64,000 bases of DNA from assembly GCA_964371405.1 (NCBI GenBank), contig CAYJLV010000021.1:1-64000 (forward strand), given 5' to 3'. The position numbers and the translations under genes are program-made. Of the stretch, positions 7,899 to 14,879 are shown piece after piece. The notes beneath the pieces are model-generated. The model ran no database searches. It had not been told where the DNA came from and saw only the letters and a program-made list of their open reading frames with translations. Each line of letters starts with the position of its first letter. Position 1 is the stretch's first letter. The DNA comes from JAMHWF01 sp964371405. Lineage in GTDB: Bacteria; Pseudomonadota; Gammaproteobacteria; Burkholderiales; Burkholderiaceae_C.

Positions 7899-8647
7899 CG
7901 TTCGGCTTCGGGGATGGTCAGGGCGGCGGCTTCGTCTCGGCGCATGTGCAGGCCGCATTCCTTCAGCGACTCGTCCTCCCACCACCAGCGGCCGGCGCGA
8001 AAGTCTTCGCCGACGGCGACGGCACGGGTGCAAGGCGCGCAGCCGATGCTCGGATAGAAGCGATCGTGCAGCGCGTTGTAGGGCACGCCGTGGCGCGCGA
8101 TGTAGTGCCAGACGTCGCCCCAGCTCCAGTCGGCCAGCACGTTGAGCTTGAGGCGGCCGTCGGCGTCGCGGTCGTGCATCGGGACGTCGCCGCGAGCGTT
8201 CGACTGCTCGCGGCGCAGGCCCGTGACCCACGCCGTGCGGTCGGCGAGCATGCGCGCGAGCGGCTCGAGCTTGCGGATGCCGCAGCAGGCCTTGCGCAGC
8301 GCCACGCTGCGGAACATGGCGCGGTCGCCGTTCGTGCGCACGAACTGCACGACGGCTTCGTCGACCGGCCGCCAGACTTCGACGGCGAGGCCCCAGTGCT
8401 GCTTGACTCGCCCGATCAGTGCCATCGTCTCGTCGTGCAGCATGCCGGTCTCGAGCGTGGCGACGGCGATCGGCAGCGCGTGGCGCGCGATCAGGTCGGT
8501 GACGACCATGTCTTCGGCGCCCAGGCTCGTTGTCTGCACGATGCGCCCGGCGTGCGCAGCGGCCGCGGCGCCCAGCGCCGCGATCGAGCGTTCGAGTTTC
8601 GCGGCGTAGTCGGCGACCGGCCGCGCGTAGAGTTCGACCGCGTTCAT
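7895..8647 (-). CDS. cysH: Assimilatory APS reductase with [4Fe-4S] cluster (CysH)
   Basis: A 250-residue reductase converting APS to sulfite and AMP with thiol reductant. Cys121-Cys122 (CCGIRKLEPL) and Cys203/Cys206 (GCAPC) form the iron-sulfur ligand set that separates APS reductases from cluster-free PAPS reductases; the catalytic cysteine is Cys231 in ECGLH. This agrees with the absence of an APS kinase in the operon. The reading frame starts at the ATG at 8647 (MNAVELYARP), which overlaps the upstream DUF934 stop. The related name cysH is kept although the substrate is APS. Confidence 0.94.
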   Translation of the reverse strand: MNAVELYARPVADYAAKLERSIAALGAAAAAHAGRIVQTTSLGAEDMVVTDLIARHALPIAVATLETGMLHDETMALIGRVKQHWGLAVEVWRPVDEAVVQFVRTNGDRAMFRSVALRKACCGIRKLEPLARMLADRTAWVTGLRREQSNARGDVPMHDRDADGRLKLNVLADWSWGDVWHYIARHGVPYNALHDRFYPSIGCAPCTRAVAVGEDFRAGRWWWEDESLKECGLHMRRDEAAALTIPEAER

Positions 8648-9135
8648 GCAGGCACCCGCGACGGCAGCCGCGCGAACAACGGCAGCGGCTGCGTCGCATC
8701 GCCTTGGTAGTGGCCGGCGAAGAAGTCGAGCGCGCGCCGGGCGTGCGTCGCGTTCTGATCGGCGCGCAGTTGCGCCGTGTCGAATCCGGTGCGCGCCAGC
8801 AGCGGCAGCATGTCGACGAGCACTTCGCCGGTGGCGCGCAGCTCGCCGCGAAAGCGCAGCCGCGTGCGCAGCAGACGCGCCTGGCTGTAGGCGCGGCCGT
8901 CGGTCCACTTCGGGAACTGCAGCGCGACGAGCGCGACGTGCGGCATATCGGCAGCCAGCGCCTCGATGTCGGCATCGTTGGGCACCGCGAGGCCGACGGG
9001 CAGGTCGGCGGGCCAGTCGGCGCAGCGCGCCTGCCATTGGGCCAGCGTCAGCAGCTGGAGCGGCGCAGCCGGCGCATCGTCGGCGACGGAGCCCCAGCGG
9101 TCGATAGCAGGATCGATGAATCTCACGGCGCTCAC
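8644..9135 (-). CDS. DUF934 protein associated with sulfite reductase
   Basis: A 163-residue member of the DUF934 family (PF06073), found almost always beside cysI in proteobacteria and often labelled 'oxidoreductase'. It has no visible cysteine cluster or nucleotide motif. Recognisable segments are the acidic ALAADMPHVALVALQFPKWT and the conserved GRAYSQARLLRTRLRFRGEL. The start is a GTG at 9135 overlapping the cysI stop (GTGA); a second GTG at 9126 would give 160 residues. Function is unknown. Its fixed place between cysI and cysH suggests a role in sulfite reductase assembly, cofactor loading or electron delivery; this is inference from context. Confidence 0.82.
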   Translation of the reverse strand: MSAVRFIDPAIDRWGSVADDAPAAPLQLLTLAQWQARCADWPADLPVGLAVPNDADIEALAADMPHVALVALQFPKWTDGRAYSQARLLRTRLRFRGELRATGEVLVDMLPLLARTGFDTAQLRADQNATHARRALDFFAGHYQGDATQPLPLFARLPSRVPA

Positions 9136-10832
9136 GCGGACTGAAGCGCGGCGCTTCCGCGCACGGTCTGCGCTGCGGCCTTGAACGGCTCGATGCCGAC
9201 CCGGCGCACCATGTCGATGAAGCGCTCGCCGGTGCGGCGCTGCGCGCGGTAGGTGTCGATCACGGCCTCGATCACGTCGGGCACTTCGTCGGCGGCGAAC
9301 GAGGGGCCGATCACGCGGCCCGGCACGCTCGGGCCCGAGAGCGTCGAGCCGTCGGAGCCGCCGAGCGTGATCTGATACCACTCGCTGCCGTCCTTGTCGA
9401 CGCCGAGGATGCCGATGTGGCCGCTGTGATGGTGGCCGCACGAGTTGATGCAGCCGCTCATGTGCAGATCGATGTCGCCGATGTCGTGGAGTTCGTCGAG
9501 GTCCTGCCAGCGCTCGAACAGCGCGGCGGCGATCGGGATCGAGCGCGCGTTGGCGAGCGCGCAGTAGTCGCCGCCGGGGCAGGCGATCATGTCGCTGAGC
9601 AGACCGATGTTGGGCGTGGCGAAACCGCCGGCCCGGGCGGCCTGCCACAGCGCGTAAAGCTCGGACTCGGGCACCCAGGGCAGCAGCAGGTTCTGGTCAT
9701 GCGTGACGCGCGCCTCGCCGGCCGAGTAGCGGTCGGCGAGCGCGGCGACGTGTTCGAGCTGCACGTCGGTGGCGTCGCCCGGCGCCTGGCCGACGCGCTT
9801 GAGCGACAGCGTCACGGCACGGTAGCCGGGGACACGGTGGCCGTGCACGTTGCGCTCGAGCCAGCGCCGGAACGCGACCGGCGCGCCGGCCGGTGCGCCG
9901 TTGCCGCCCGGCGCATGCGCGCGCACACCGCCCGGCAGCGCGAAGTGGCGCGCCACGCGGTCCAGCTCGCTTTGCGGGATGAGGTGCGTCGCGCCGTCGG
10001 CGTCGTGCTCGAGGATCGTCGCGAACTCGTCGTTGACGGCCTGCACGAAGCGCTCGCCCTCGGCCTTGACGAGGATCTTGATGCGTGCCTTGAAGAGGTT
10101 GTCGCGCCGCCCGTAGCGGTTGTAGACGCGGACGATGGCTTCGATGAAGACGAGGATCTGCTGCCACGGCAGGAACTCGCGCACCACGGTGCCGATGACG
10201 GGCGTGCGGCCCATGCCGCCGCCGACGAGCACGCGAAAGCCGACGCGACCCTCCGGGTCGCGGCGCAGCTGCAGCCCGATGTCGTGCCAGCCGGTGGCGG
10301 CGCGGTCCTCGGCGGCGCCGCTGACGGCGATCTTGAACTTGCGCGGCAGGAACGCGAACTCGGGGTGCAACGTCGACCACTGGCGCAGGATCTCGCAGTA
10401 GGGACGCGGGTCGACGATCTCGTCGGGCGCGATGCCGGCCAGCGCATCGCTCGTGATGTTGCGGATGCAGTTGCCGCTGGTCTGGATGCCGTGCATGTCG
10501 ACCTCGGCGAGCCGGTCCATCACGTCGGCGGCGCGATCGAGCGGGATCCAGTTGAACTGCAGGTTCTGGCGCGTCGTGAAATGTCCCCAGCCGCGGTCGA
10601 ACTCGCGTGCGATGTGCGCCAGCCCGCGCAGCTGGCGGCTCGACAGCTCGCCGTAGGGAACGGCAATGCGCGTCATCGGCGCGTGGCGCTGGATGTACCA
10701 GCCGTTCTGCAGGCGCAGTGCGCGGAACTCGTCGTCGCCCAGCTCGCCGGCGAGGTGGCGCTGGAGCTGGTCACGGAACTGCGCCGCGCGTTGTCGCACG
10801 AAGCGGCGGTCGAAGTCGGTGTATTGGTACAT
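9132..10832 (-). CDS. cysI: Assimilatory sulfite reductase hemoprotein CysI
   Basis: A 566-residue siroheme/[4Fe-4S] enzyme reducing sulfite to sulfide with six electrons. The cluster ligands are C418-x5-C424 (ACPGGDYC) and C461-x3-C465 (SGCINSC), the latter also supplying the siroheme axial ligand in homologues. Ferredoxin-like half domains flank the catalytic parts (residues about 40-110 and 320-390). No cysJ flavoprotein lies in the window; the operon instead encodes a 7Fe ferredoxin and an FNR. It could be annotated as a nitrite/sulfite reductase family protein, but the cys context makes sulfite the likely substrate. It is the first gene of the operon. Confidence 0.93.
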   Translation of the reverse strand: MYQYTDFDRRFVRQRAAQFRDQLQRHLAGELGDDEFRALRLQNGWYIQRHAPMTRIAVPYGELSSRQLRGLAHIAREFDRGWGHFTTRQNLQFNWIPLDRAADVMDRLAEVDMHGIQTSGNCIRNITSDALAGIAPDEIVDPRPYCEILRQWSTLHPEFAFLPRKFKIAVSGAAEDRAATGWHDIGLQLRRDPEGRVGFRVLVGGGMGRTPVIGTVVREFLPWQQILVFIEAIVRVYNRYGRRDNLFKARIKILVKAEGERFVQAVNDEFATILEHDADGATHLIPQSELDRVARHFALPGGVRAHAPGGNGAPAGAPVAFRRWLERNVHGHRVPGYRAVTLSLKRVGQAPGDATDVQLEHVAALADRYSAGEARVTHDQNLLLPWVPESELYALWQAARAGGFATPNIGLLSDMIACPGGDYCALANARSIPIAAALFERWQDLDELHDIGDIDLHMSGCINSCGHHHSGHIGILGVDKDGSEWYQITLGGSDGSTLSGPSVPGRVIGPSFAADEVPDVIEAVIDTYRAQRRTGERFIDMVRRVGIEPFKAAAQTVRGSAALQSA

Positions 10833-10858
10833 CGCGGCGTCGCTGGTGAATCGCAACG

Positions 10859-10913
10859 ACTCTACGCAGCGGCACGACGCAAGCGAACTACATCTTTGTT
10901 GGTTGCATATTCC
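10859..10913 (-). promoter_or_regulatory. Candidate cysI operon promoter and activator region
   Basis: On the minus strand, TTCGCT (10887-10882) and TAGAGT (10864-10859) are spaced by 17 bp, a weak sigma70 pair. Just upstream lies an AT-rich block (10884-10913, ATGCAACCAACAAAGATGTA) that stands out in the GC-rich surroundings. CysB-type LysR activators bind such AT-rich sites next to poor -35 boxes in other proteobacteria; CysB control here is inference. Confidence 0.3.
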
Positions 10914-10939
10914 GGAGCCGGAAACGAGGACCGACAAAG

Positions 10940-10964
10940 AAAAAGCCCGGTCAAGGACCGGGCT
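10940..10964 (-). terminator. Rho-independent terminator after the phasin gene
   Basis: A 9-bp perfect stem AGCCCGGTC/GACCGGGCT with a 3-nt loop, followed on the minus strand by TTTTTCTTTG. It lies about 150 bp past the phasin stop and just upstream of the cysI promoter region, so it insulates the sulfate operon from phasin transcription. Confidence 0.85.
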
Positions 10965-11059
10965 GGAAGACACCCTGAATCCACATTCGAGGGGTGCCGA
11001 GGAGACAACCTTACAGAGAGGCTCGCGGGCTCTGCTCAGCCCCGTGAACAACTCTCAGA

Positions 11060-11097
11060 TGCGTGCCGGGCGGGGAAGTTCAACCCCCCGGCTCGCA
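11060..11097 (-). other. Imperfect hairpin in the phasin 3' untranslated region
   Basis: GCGTGCCGGGCGGGG pairs imperfectly with CCCCCCGGCTCGC around an AAGTTCAA loop, starting 13 bases past the phasin stop. It has no T run after it on either strand, so the stronger hairpin at 10940-10964 is the better terminator. It may stabilise the 3' end of an abundant phasin mRNA. Confidence 0.3.
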
Positions 11098-11109
11098 TCG
11101 TCGCGGCCT

Positions 11110-11664
11110 TCAGGCGGCGCGCTTGGTCTTGGTCGACGCGGCTTGCGACGCCTTCACGGCGGTGTTGGTCATCGCCGTGATGTTGGCTTCGGCGACATCG
11201 GCGGCCTGTTTGGCGGCCTTCTGCACGCTCTCGAACGCATTGTTGGCAGCCGAGACGGCCGACTTCACCAGTGCGACGGCGTTCTCGCTGCCGGCCGGCG
11301 CATTCTTCACCGCGCTGTCGACGACCGACATGAACGTCTGTTGCGCGTCGGCGATCTTGGCTTCCGCGACCTTCGTCACTTCGGCGTTCGTGCCGGCAGC
11401 GATGTCGTAGACGTAGCGCGTGTAGGCAGCGGCCTTCTCGGCGGCGGGCTGCAGCAGGCCGGCTTGCAGGGCCAGCAACTCCTGCGCGTCCTTGACCGAC
11501 AGCGCGGCCGTCGTGGTCTGCGCGGCTTCGCCGAGGGCGGCCTTCGCGACCTGCAGGTTCAGCTCGACCAGCTTCTCGACGCCTTCGAAAGCCTTCGAGG
11601 TGAGCCCGAAGAGGGTGTCGACATTGGACTTGTGAGCGGCGAGGACTTGTTCGGCAGTTAGCAT
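11110..11664 (-). CDS. phaP: Phasin, PHA granule-coating protein
   Basis: A 184-residue phasin (Phasin_2 family). It is almost wholly helical, Ala-rich, with a heptad-like amphipathic pattern and no cysteine. The N-terminus MLTAEQVLAAHKSNVDTLFG and the segment VEKLVELNLQVAKAAL are typical; the tail TKTKRAA is basic. GGAG lies 7 bases before the ATG. Phasins coat polyhydroxybutyrate granules and limit their size. It is unlinked to phaCAB (40 kb away) but has its own strong promoter flanked by two inverted copies of a TGCTGCG-type element, which suggests control by PhaR. A good terminator follows. Confidence 0.93.
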   Translation of the reverse strand: MLTAEQVLAAHKSNVDTLFGLTSKAFEGVEKLVELNLQVAKAALGEAAQTTTAALSVKDAQELLALQAGLLQPAAEKAAAYTRYVYDIAAGTNAEVTKVAEAKIADAQQTFMSVVDSAVKNAPAGSENAVALVKSAVSAANNAFESVQKAAKQAADVAEANITAMTNTAVKASQAASTKTKRAA

Positions 11665-11699
11665 GGAGTTCTCCAGTAGGGTGGATGTTCAGCAGCGGA

Positions 11700-11771
11700 T
11701 GCTGCGGTGCAACATGACGAAGTATACGGGCTCGATGAGAGATTTCAAGCCATTTTTGTTGCAGCGCAGCA
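11700..11771 (-). promoter_or_regulatory. phaP promoter flanked by an inverted operator pair
   Basis: On the minus strand a sigma70 promoter is clear: -35 TTGAAA (11748-11743), 16-bp spacer, -10 TATACT (11726-11721). Two copies of TGCTGCG(G/C)TGCAAC flank it in opposite orientation, at 11700-11713 (plus strand, just past the expected transcription start) and 11758-11771 (minus strand, upstream of -35). They differ at one base in 14. The TGC/GCA-rich form resembles PhaR sites described near phasin genes; identity of the repressor is inferred. Confidence 0.6.
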
Positions 11772-11813
11772 GTCTAGAGTCCGGAGCCTAGGCGGCGTGC
11801 TTCGGATGGAACA

Positions 11814-12287
11814 ATGGGCGGCATGAAGACCCTCCCGCCGGAAGTCACCCGCCCGCCCGGGCGCGCGCAGCCCGTGGCGCGCGACGCGTTCCGCCATTTC
11901 GCCGAGTTGCCGACGCGCTGGATGGACAACGACATCTACGGTCACGTCAACAACGTCGTCTACTACAGCTTCTTCGACACCATCGTCAACCGCTACCTGA
12001 TCGAGTCGGGAGCGCTCGACATCCACAGCGGTACGGTGATCGGCCTGGTCGTCGAGACGCAGTGCAACTACTTCGCGCCGCTCGCCTTCCCGCAGACGAT
12101 CGACGCCGGGCTGCGCGTTGCGCGCATCGGCAGCACGAGCGTGCGCTATGAGATCGGTCTGTTTGCGGCCGGCGCGGGGCTGTGCGCGGCGCATGGCCAC
12201 TTCGTGCACGTCTACGTCGAGCGCGCGACGCAGCGGCCGACGGCCCTGCCGCGGCCGTTGCTGCAGGCGTTGCAGCGCCTGCAATGA
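11814..12287 (+). CDS. Hotdog-fold acyl-CoA thioesterase (YbgC/FadM type)
   Basis: A 157-residue single-domain hotdog thioesterase of the 4-hydroxybenzoyl-CoA thioesterase type. The active-site helix region is plain: RWMDNDIYGHVNN near residues 36-48, with the catalytic Asp in the D-x-Y-GHVNN motif. It would hydrolyse an acyl-CoA in the cytoplasm; chain length cannot be told. ATG at 11814 has a weak GGA upstream; an in-frame ATG at 11823 (MKTLPPE) is a real alternative. It is divergent from phaP, and the intergenic region carries the phaP operator pair, so joint control with PHA metabolism is possible. Confidence 0.82.
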   Translation: MGGMKTLPPEVTRPPGRAQPVARDAFRHFAELPTRWMDNDIYGHVNNVVYYSFFDTIVNRYLIESGALDIHSGTVIGLVVETQCNYFAPLAFPQTIDAGLRVARIGSTSVRYEIGLFAAGAGLCAAHGHFVHVYVERATQRPTALPRPLLQALQRLQ

Positions 12288-12394
12288 GCCGCGCCGAAAC
12301 CGTTGCCGCCGTTGGCGCCACCGGTCACGTCGTGCCGGGGGCGCCGTTCGTGCGCTTTTTCCGACGACCGACGCGGTGCCCTCGTCGCACTGCC

Positions 12395-12400
12395 TAGAAT
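12395..12400 (+). promoter_or_regulatory. Candidate -10 box before the antiporter gene
   Basis: TAGAAT lies 56 bases upstream of the antiporter ATG in an otherwise GC-rich 168-bp gap. No clear -35 box accompanies it. Nothing else is visible in the gap. Confidence 0.25.
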
Positions 12401-12455
12401 GCTTCGGCTGCGACGGCCGCGTCGAGCTGCCTCTTCACGCCTCGAGAGACTCTGC

Positions 12456-13865
12456 ATGCGCCTTTCCGTAGCTCGCGCCTCGACCCTGCTGCTGTCGTGC
12501 CTGCCGGCTCTGGCGCAGGCCGCAGAGCTCGACGGCAGCCGCTTCAGCGCGTGGTGGGCCGTGCCGTTCGCCGGCATGCTGCTGTCGATCGCAGTCATGC
12601 CCCTGGCTGCGCCGCAGGTGTGGCACCACCACTACGGCAAGATCGCGGCGGGCTGGTCGCTGGCGTTCCTCTTGCCGTACGCGCTGAGCGACGGCGCGGC
12701 GGCGACCGGCGGCGTGCTGGTGCACACGATGCTCGCCGAGTACCTGCCGTTCGTGATCCTGCTGTCCGCGCTGTTCACAGTCGCCGGCGGCATCTACATC
12801 CGCGGCAATCTGCACGGCAGCCCGGGGCTCAACGTCGGGCTGATGGTGGTCGGCGCCGTGCTCGCCAGCTTCATGGGCACGACGGGCGCATCGATGCTGC
12901 TGATCCACCCGCTGATCCGCGCCAACGACAACCGCAAGCATGTCGCTCACGTCTTCGTCTTCTTCATCTTCATCGTCAGCAACGCCGGCGGCTCGCTGAC
13001 CCCGCTCGGCGACCCGCCGCTTTTCCTGGGCTTCCTGAAGGGGGTCGACTTCTTCTGGACCGCACGGCACATCTTTCCGGAGACGCTGTCGCTGATCGGC
13101 GTGCTGCTCGTGCTGCTGTACGTGATCGACAGCTACTGGTACCGCAAGGAGGGCGTGCTGCGCAAGGATCCGACGCCCGATACGCAGGGCTTCGGCATCG
13201 AAGGCGCGGTCAACTTCTTCCCGCTGCTCGCCGTGATGGGGTTGGTGCTGCTGAGCGGCACCTGGAAGCCGGGCATCGCGTTCGACGTGTTCGGCACCAC
13301 GGTCGAACTGCAGCAGATCGTGCGCGACGCCGCGCTCGTCGTCGTGCTGCTCGCGTCGCTGGCGATCACGCCGAAGTCAGTGCGCGAGAGGAATCACTTC
13401 AACTGGGCCCCGATGGCCGAGGTCGCGAAGCTGTTCGCCGGCATCTTCGTGACGATGATCCCGGTGCTGGCGATGCTCAAGGCCGGCAACGCCGGCCCGT
13501 TCGCCGCGGTGACGCAGGCCGTCACCGGCCCCGACGGCCAGCCGCTGCCGTGGGCCTACTTCTGGCTCACCGGCGCGCTCAGCTCGTTCCTCGACAATGC
13601 GCCGACCTACCTGGTGTTCTTCAACCTCGCCGGCGGAGACGCGCAGGCGCTGATGACGACGCTGGCGCCGACGCTGGCGGCGATCTCGGCCGGCTCGGTG
13701 TTCATGGGCGCCAACACCTACATCGGCAACGCGCCGAACTTCATCGTGAAGGCGATTGCCGAGGTGCGCGGAATCCGCATGCCCGGCTTTTTCGGCTACA
13801 TGGGCTGGTCGACCGTGGTGCTGGTACCGTTGTACGTCGCGATAACGTTCATCTGGTTTCGCTGA
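12456..13865 (+). CDS. Sodium:proton antiporter, CitMHS/NhaD-like
   Basis: A 469-residue integral membrane protein of the ion-transporter superfamily (CitMHS_2-type, usually annotated sodium:proton antiporter). It starts with a signal-like segment (residues 1-22, ending LAQAAE) and has about 11-12 hydrophobic helices. Two half-site motifs typical of the fold are seen: MGTTGASMLLIHPLIRAN in the first half, followed by NAGGSLTPLGDPPLFLGF, and FLDNAPTYLVFFNLAGGD with MGANTYIGNAPNFIVKAIAE in the second. The start at 12456 precedes the signal-like segment; upstream in-frame codons read through non-hydrophobic sequence. Substrate could also be an organic anion; Na+/H+ is the usual assignment. Confidence 0.82.
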   Translation: MRLSVARASTLLLSCLPALAQAAELDGSRFSAWWAVPFAGMLLSIAVMPLAAPQVWHHHYGKIAAGWSLAFLLPYALSDGAAATGGVLVHTMLAEYLPFVILLSALFTVAGGIYIRGNLHGSPGLNVGLMVVGAVLASFMGTTGASMLLIHPLIRANDNRKHVAHVFVFFIFIVSNAGGSLTPLGDPPLFLGFLKGVDFFWTARHIFPETLSLIGVLLVLLYVIDSYWYRKEGVLRKDPTPDTQGFGIEGAVNFFPLLAVMGLVLLSGTWKPGIAFDVFGTTVELQQIVRDAALVVVLLASLAITPKSVRERNHFNWAPMAEVAKLFAGIFVTMIPVLAMLKAGNAGPFAAVTQAVTGPDGQPLPWAYFWLTGALSSFLDNAPTYLVFFNLAGGDAQALMTTLAPTLAAISAGSVFMGANTYIGNAPNFIVKAIAEVRGIRMPGFFGYMGWSTVVLVPLYVAITFIWFR

Positions 13866-13880
13866 AACGGAGCAGGGCAC

Positions 13881-14879
13881 ATGAGCAGACCCGCGGTCCT
13901 GGTGGCGCGCGCCGTCTTTCCCGAGGTGATCGAACGGTTGGCGCAATTCTTCGATGTCGATGCGACCCACGACGACCGCATCGCCTCGAAGTCCGAGCTG
14001 GCGGCGCGCCTGCGCGGCAAGGCCGGCGCCTTCATCACCGGCAGCGAGCGTATCGACGCCGACGTGCTCGACGCCAACCCTCAGTTGCGCGCCGTCTGCA
14101 ACATGGCCGTTGGCTACAACAACATCGACGTCGCCGCGTGCACCGCGCGGCGCGTCGTCGCGACCAACACGCCCGACGTGCTGACCGAGACGACGGCCGA
14201 CTTCGGCTTCGCGCTGATGATGGCGGCGGCACGCCGCATGGCCGAAGCGGAGCACTTCCTGCGCCGCGGCGAATGGACGAGGTGGTCCTACGACATGTTC
14301 GCCGGCAGCGACGTGCACGGCGCCACGCTCGGCATCCTCGGCATGGGGCGCATCGGCCAGGCGATTGCGCGGCGCGGCGCGCTCGGCTTTCGCATGAAGC
14401 TCGTCTACCACAACCGATCGCGGCTCGACGCGACGGTCGAGGCGGCGCTCGGTGCGCGCTACGTCGACAAGGAGACGCTGCTGCGCGAGGCCGACCACCT
14501 GGTGCTCGTGCTGCCGTACTCGGCGGCGTCGCACCATGCGATCGGCGCCGTCGAGCTGGCGCTGATGAAGCCGACGGCGACGCTGACCAACGTGGCGCGC
14601 GGCGGCATCGTCGACGACGCGGCGCTCGCCGCAGCGCGGCGCGAGCGCCGAATCGCGGCCGCGGCGCTCGACGTGTTCGAGGGCGAGCCGGAGGTGCATC
14701 CCGATCTGCTCGCGGTGCCCAACGTCGTGCTGACGCCGCACATCGCCAGCGCCACCGTCGCGACGCGGCGCGCGATGGCCGATCTGGCCGCCGACAACCT
14801 GATCGCGGCGCTGGGCTGCGGGCCGAACGCCGGCCGCCCGCCGACACCGATCAATCCCGAAGTGCTGGCCGCAGCGTGA
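13881..14879 (+). CDS. D-2-hydroxyacid dehydrogenase (GhrB-like)
   Basis: A 332-residue NAD(P)-dependent D-isomer-specific 2-hydroxyacid dehydrogenase, closest in look to glyoxylate/hydroxypyruvate or 2-ketogluconate reductases. The Rossmann motif GMGRIGQAIARRG is near residue 155, the catalytic Arg in NVARGGIVDD, the Glu in DVFEGEPEVHP and the catalytic His in LTPHIASAT. ACGGAG lies 10 bases before the ATG. It follows the antiporter gene by 15 bp and overlaps rmuC by GTGA, so it is likely in one transcript with both. The exact substrate cannot be read from sequence. Confidence 0.87.
   Translation: MSRPAVLVARAVFPEVIERLAQFFDVDATHDDRIASKSELAARLRGKAGAFITGSERIDADVLDANPQLRAVCNMAVGYNNIDVAACTARRVVATNTPDVLTETTADFGFALMMAAARRMAEAEHFLRRGEWTRWSYDMFAGSDVHGATLGILGMGRIGQAIARRGALGFRMKLVYHNRSRLDATVEAALGARYVDKETLLREADHLVLVLPYSAASHHAIGAVELALMKPTATLTNVARGGIVDDAALAAARRERRIAAAALDVFEGEPEVHPDLLAVPNVVLTPHIASATVATRRAMADLAADNLIAALGCGPNAGRPPTPINPEVLAAA

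Noticed and set aside
12497..14875. Upstream continuation of the rmuC frame (to a total of 1,283 residues)
   Set aside because: It runs through the antiporter and dehydrogenase genes in another frame and is Arg-rich without motifs; rmuC begins at the GTG at 14876 with its membrane anchor.
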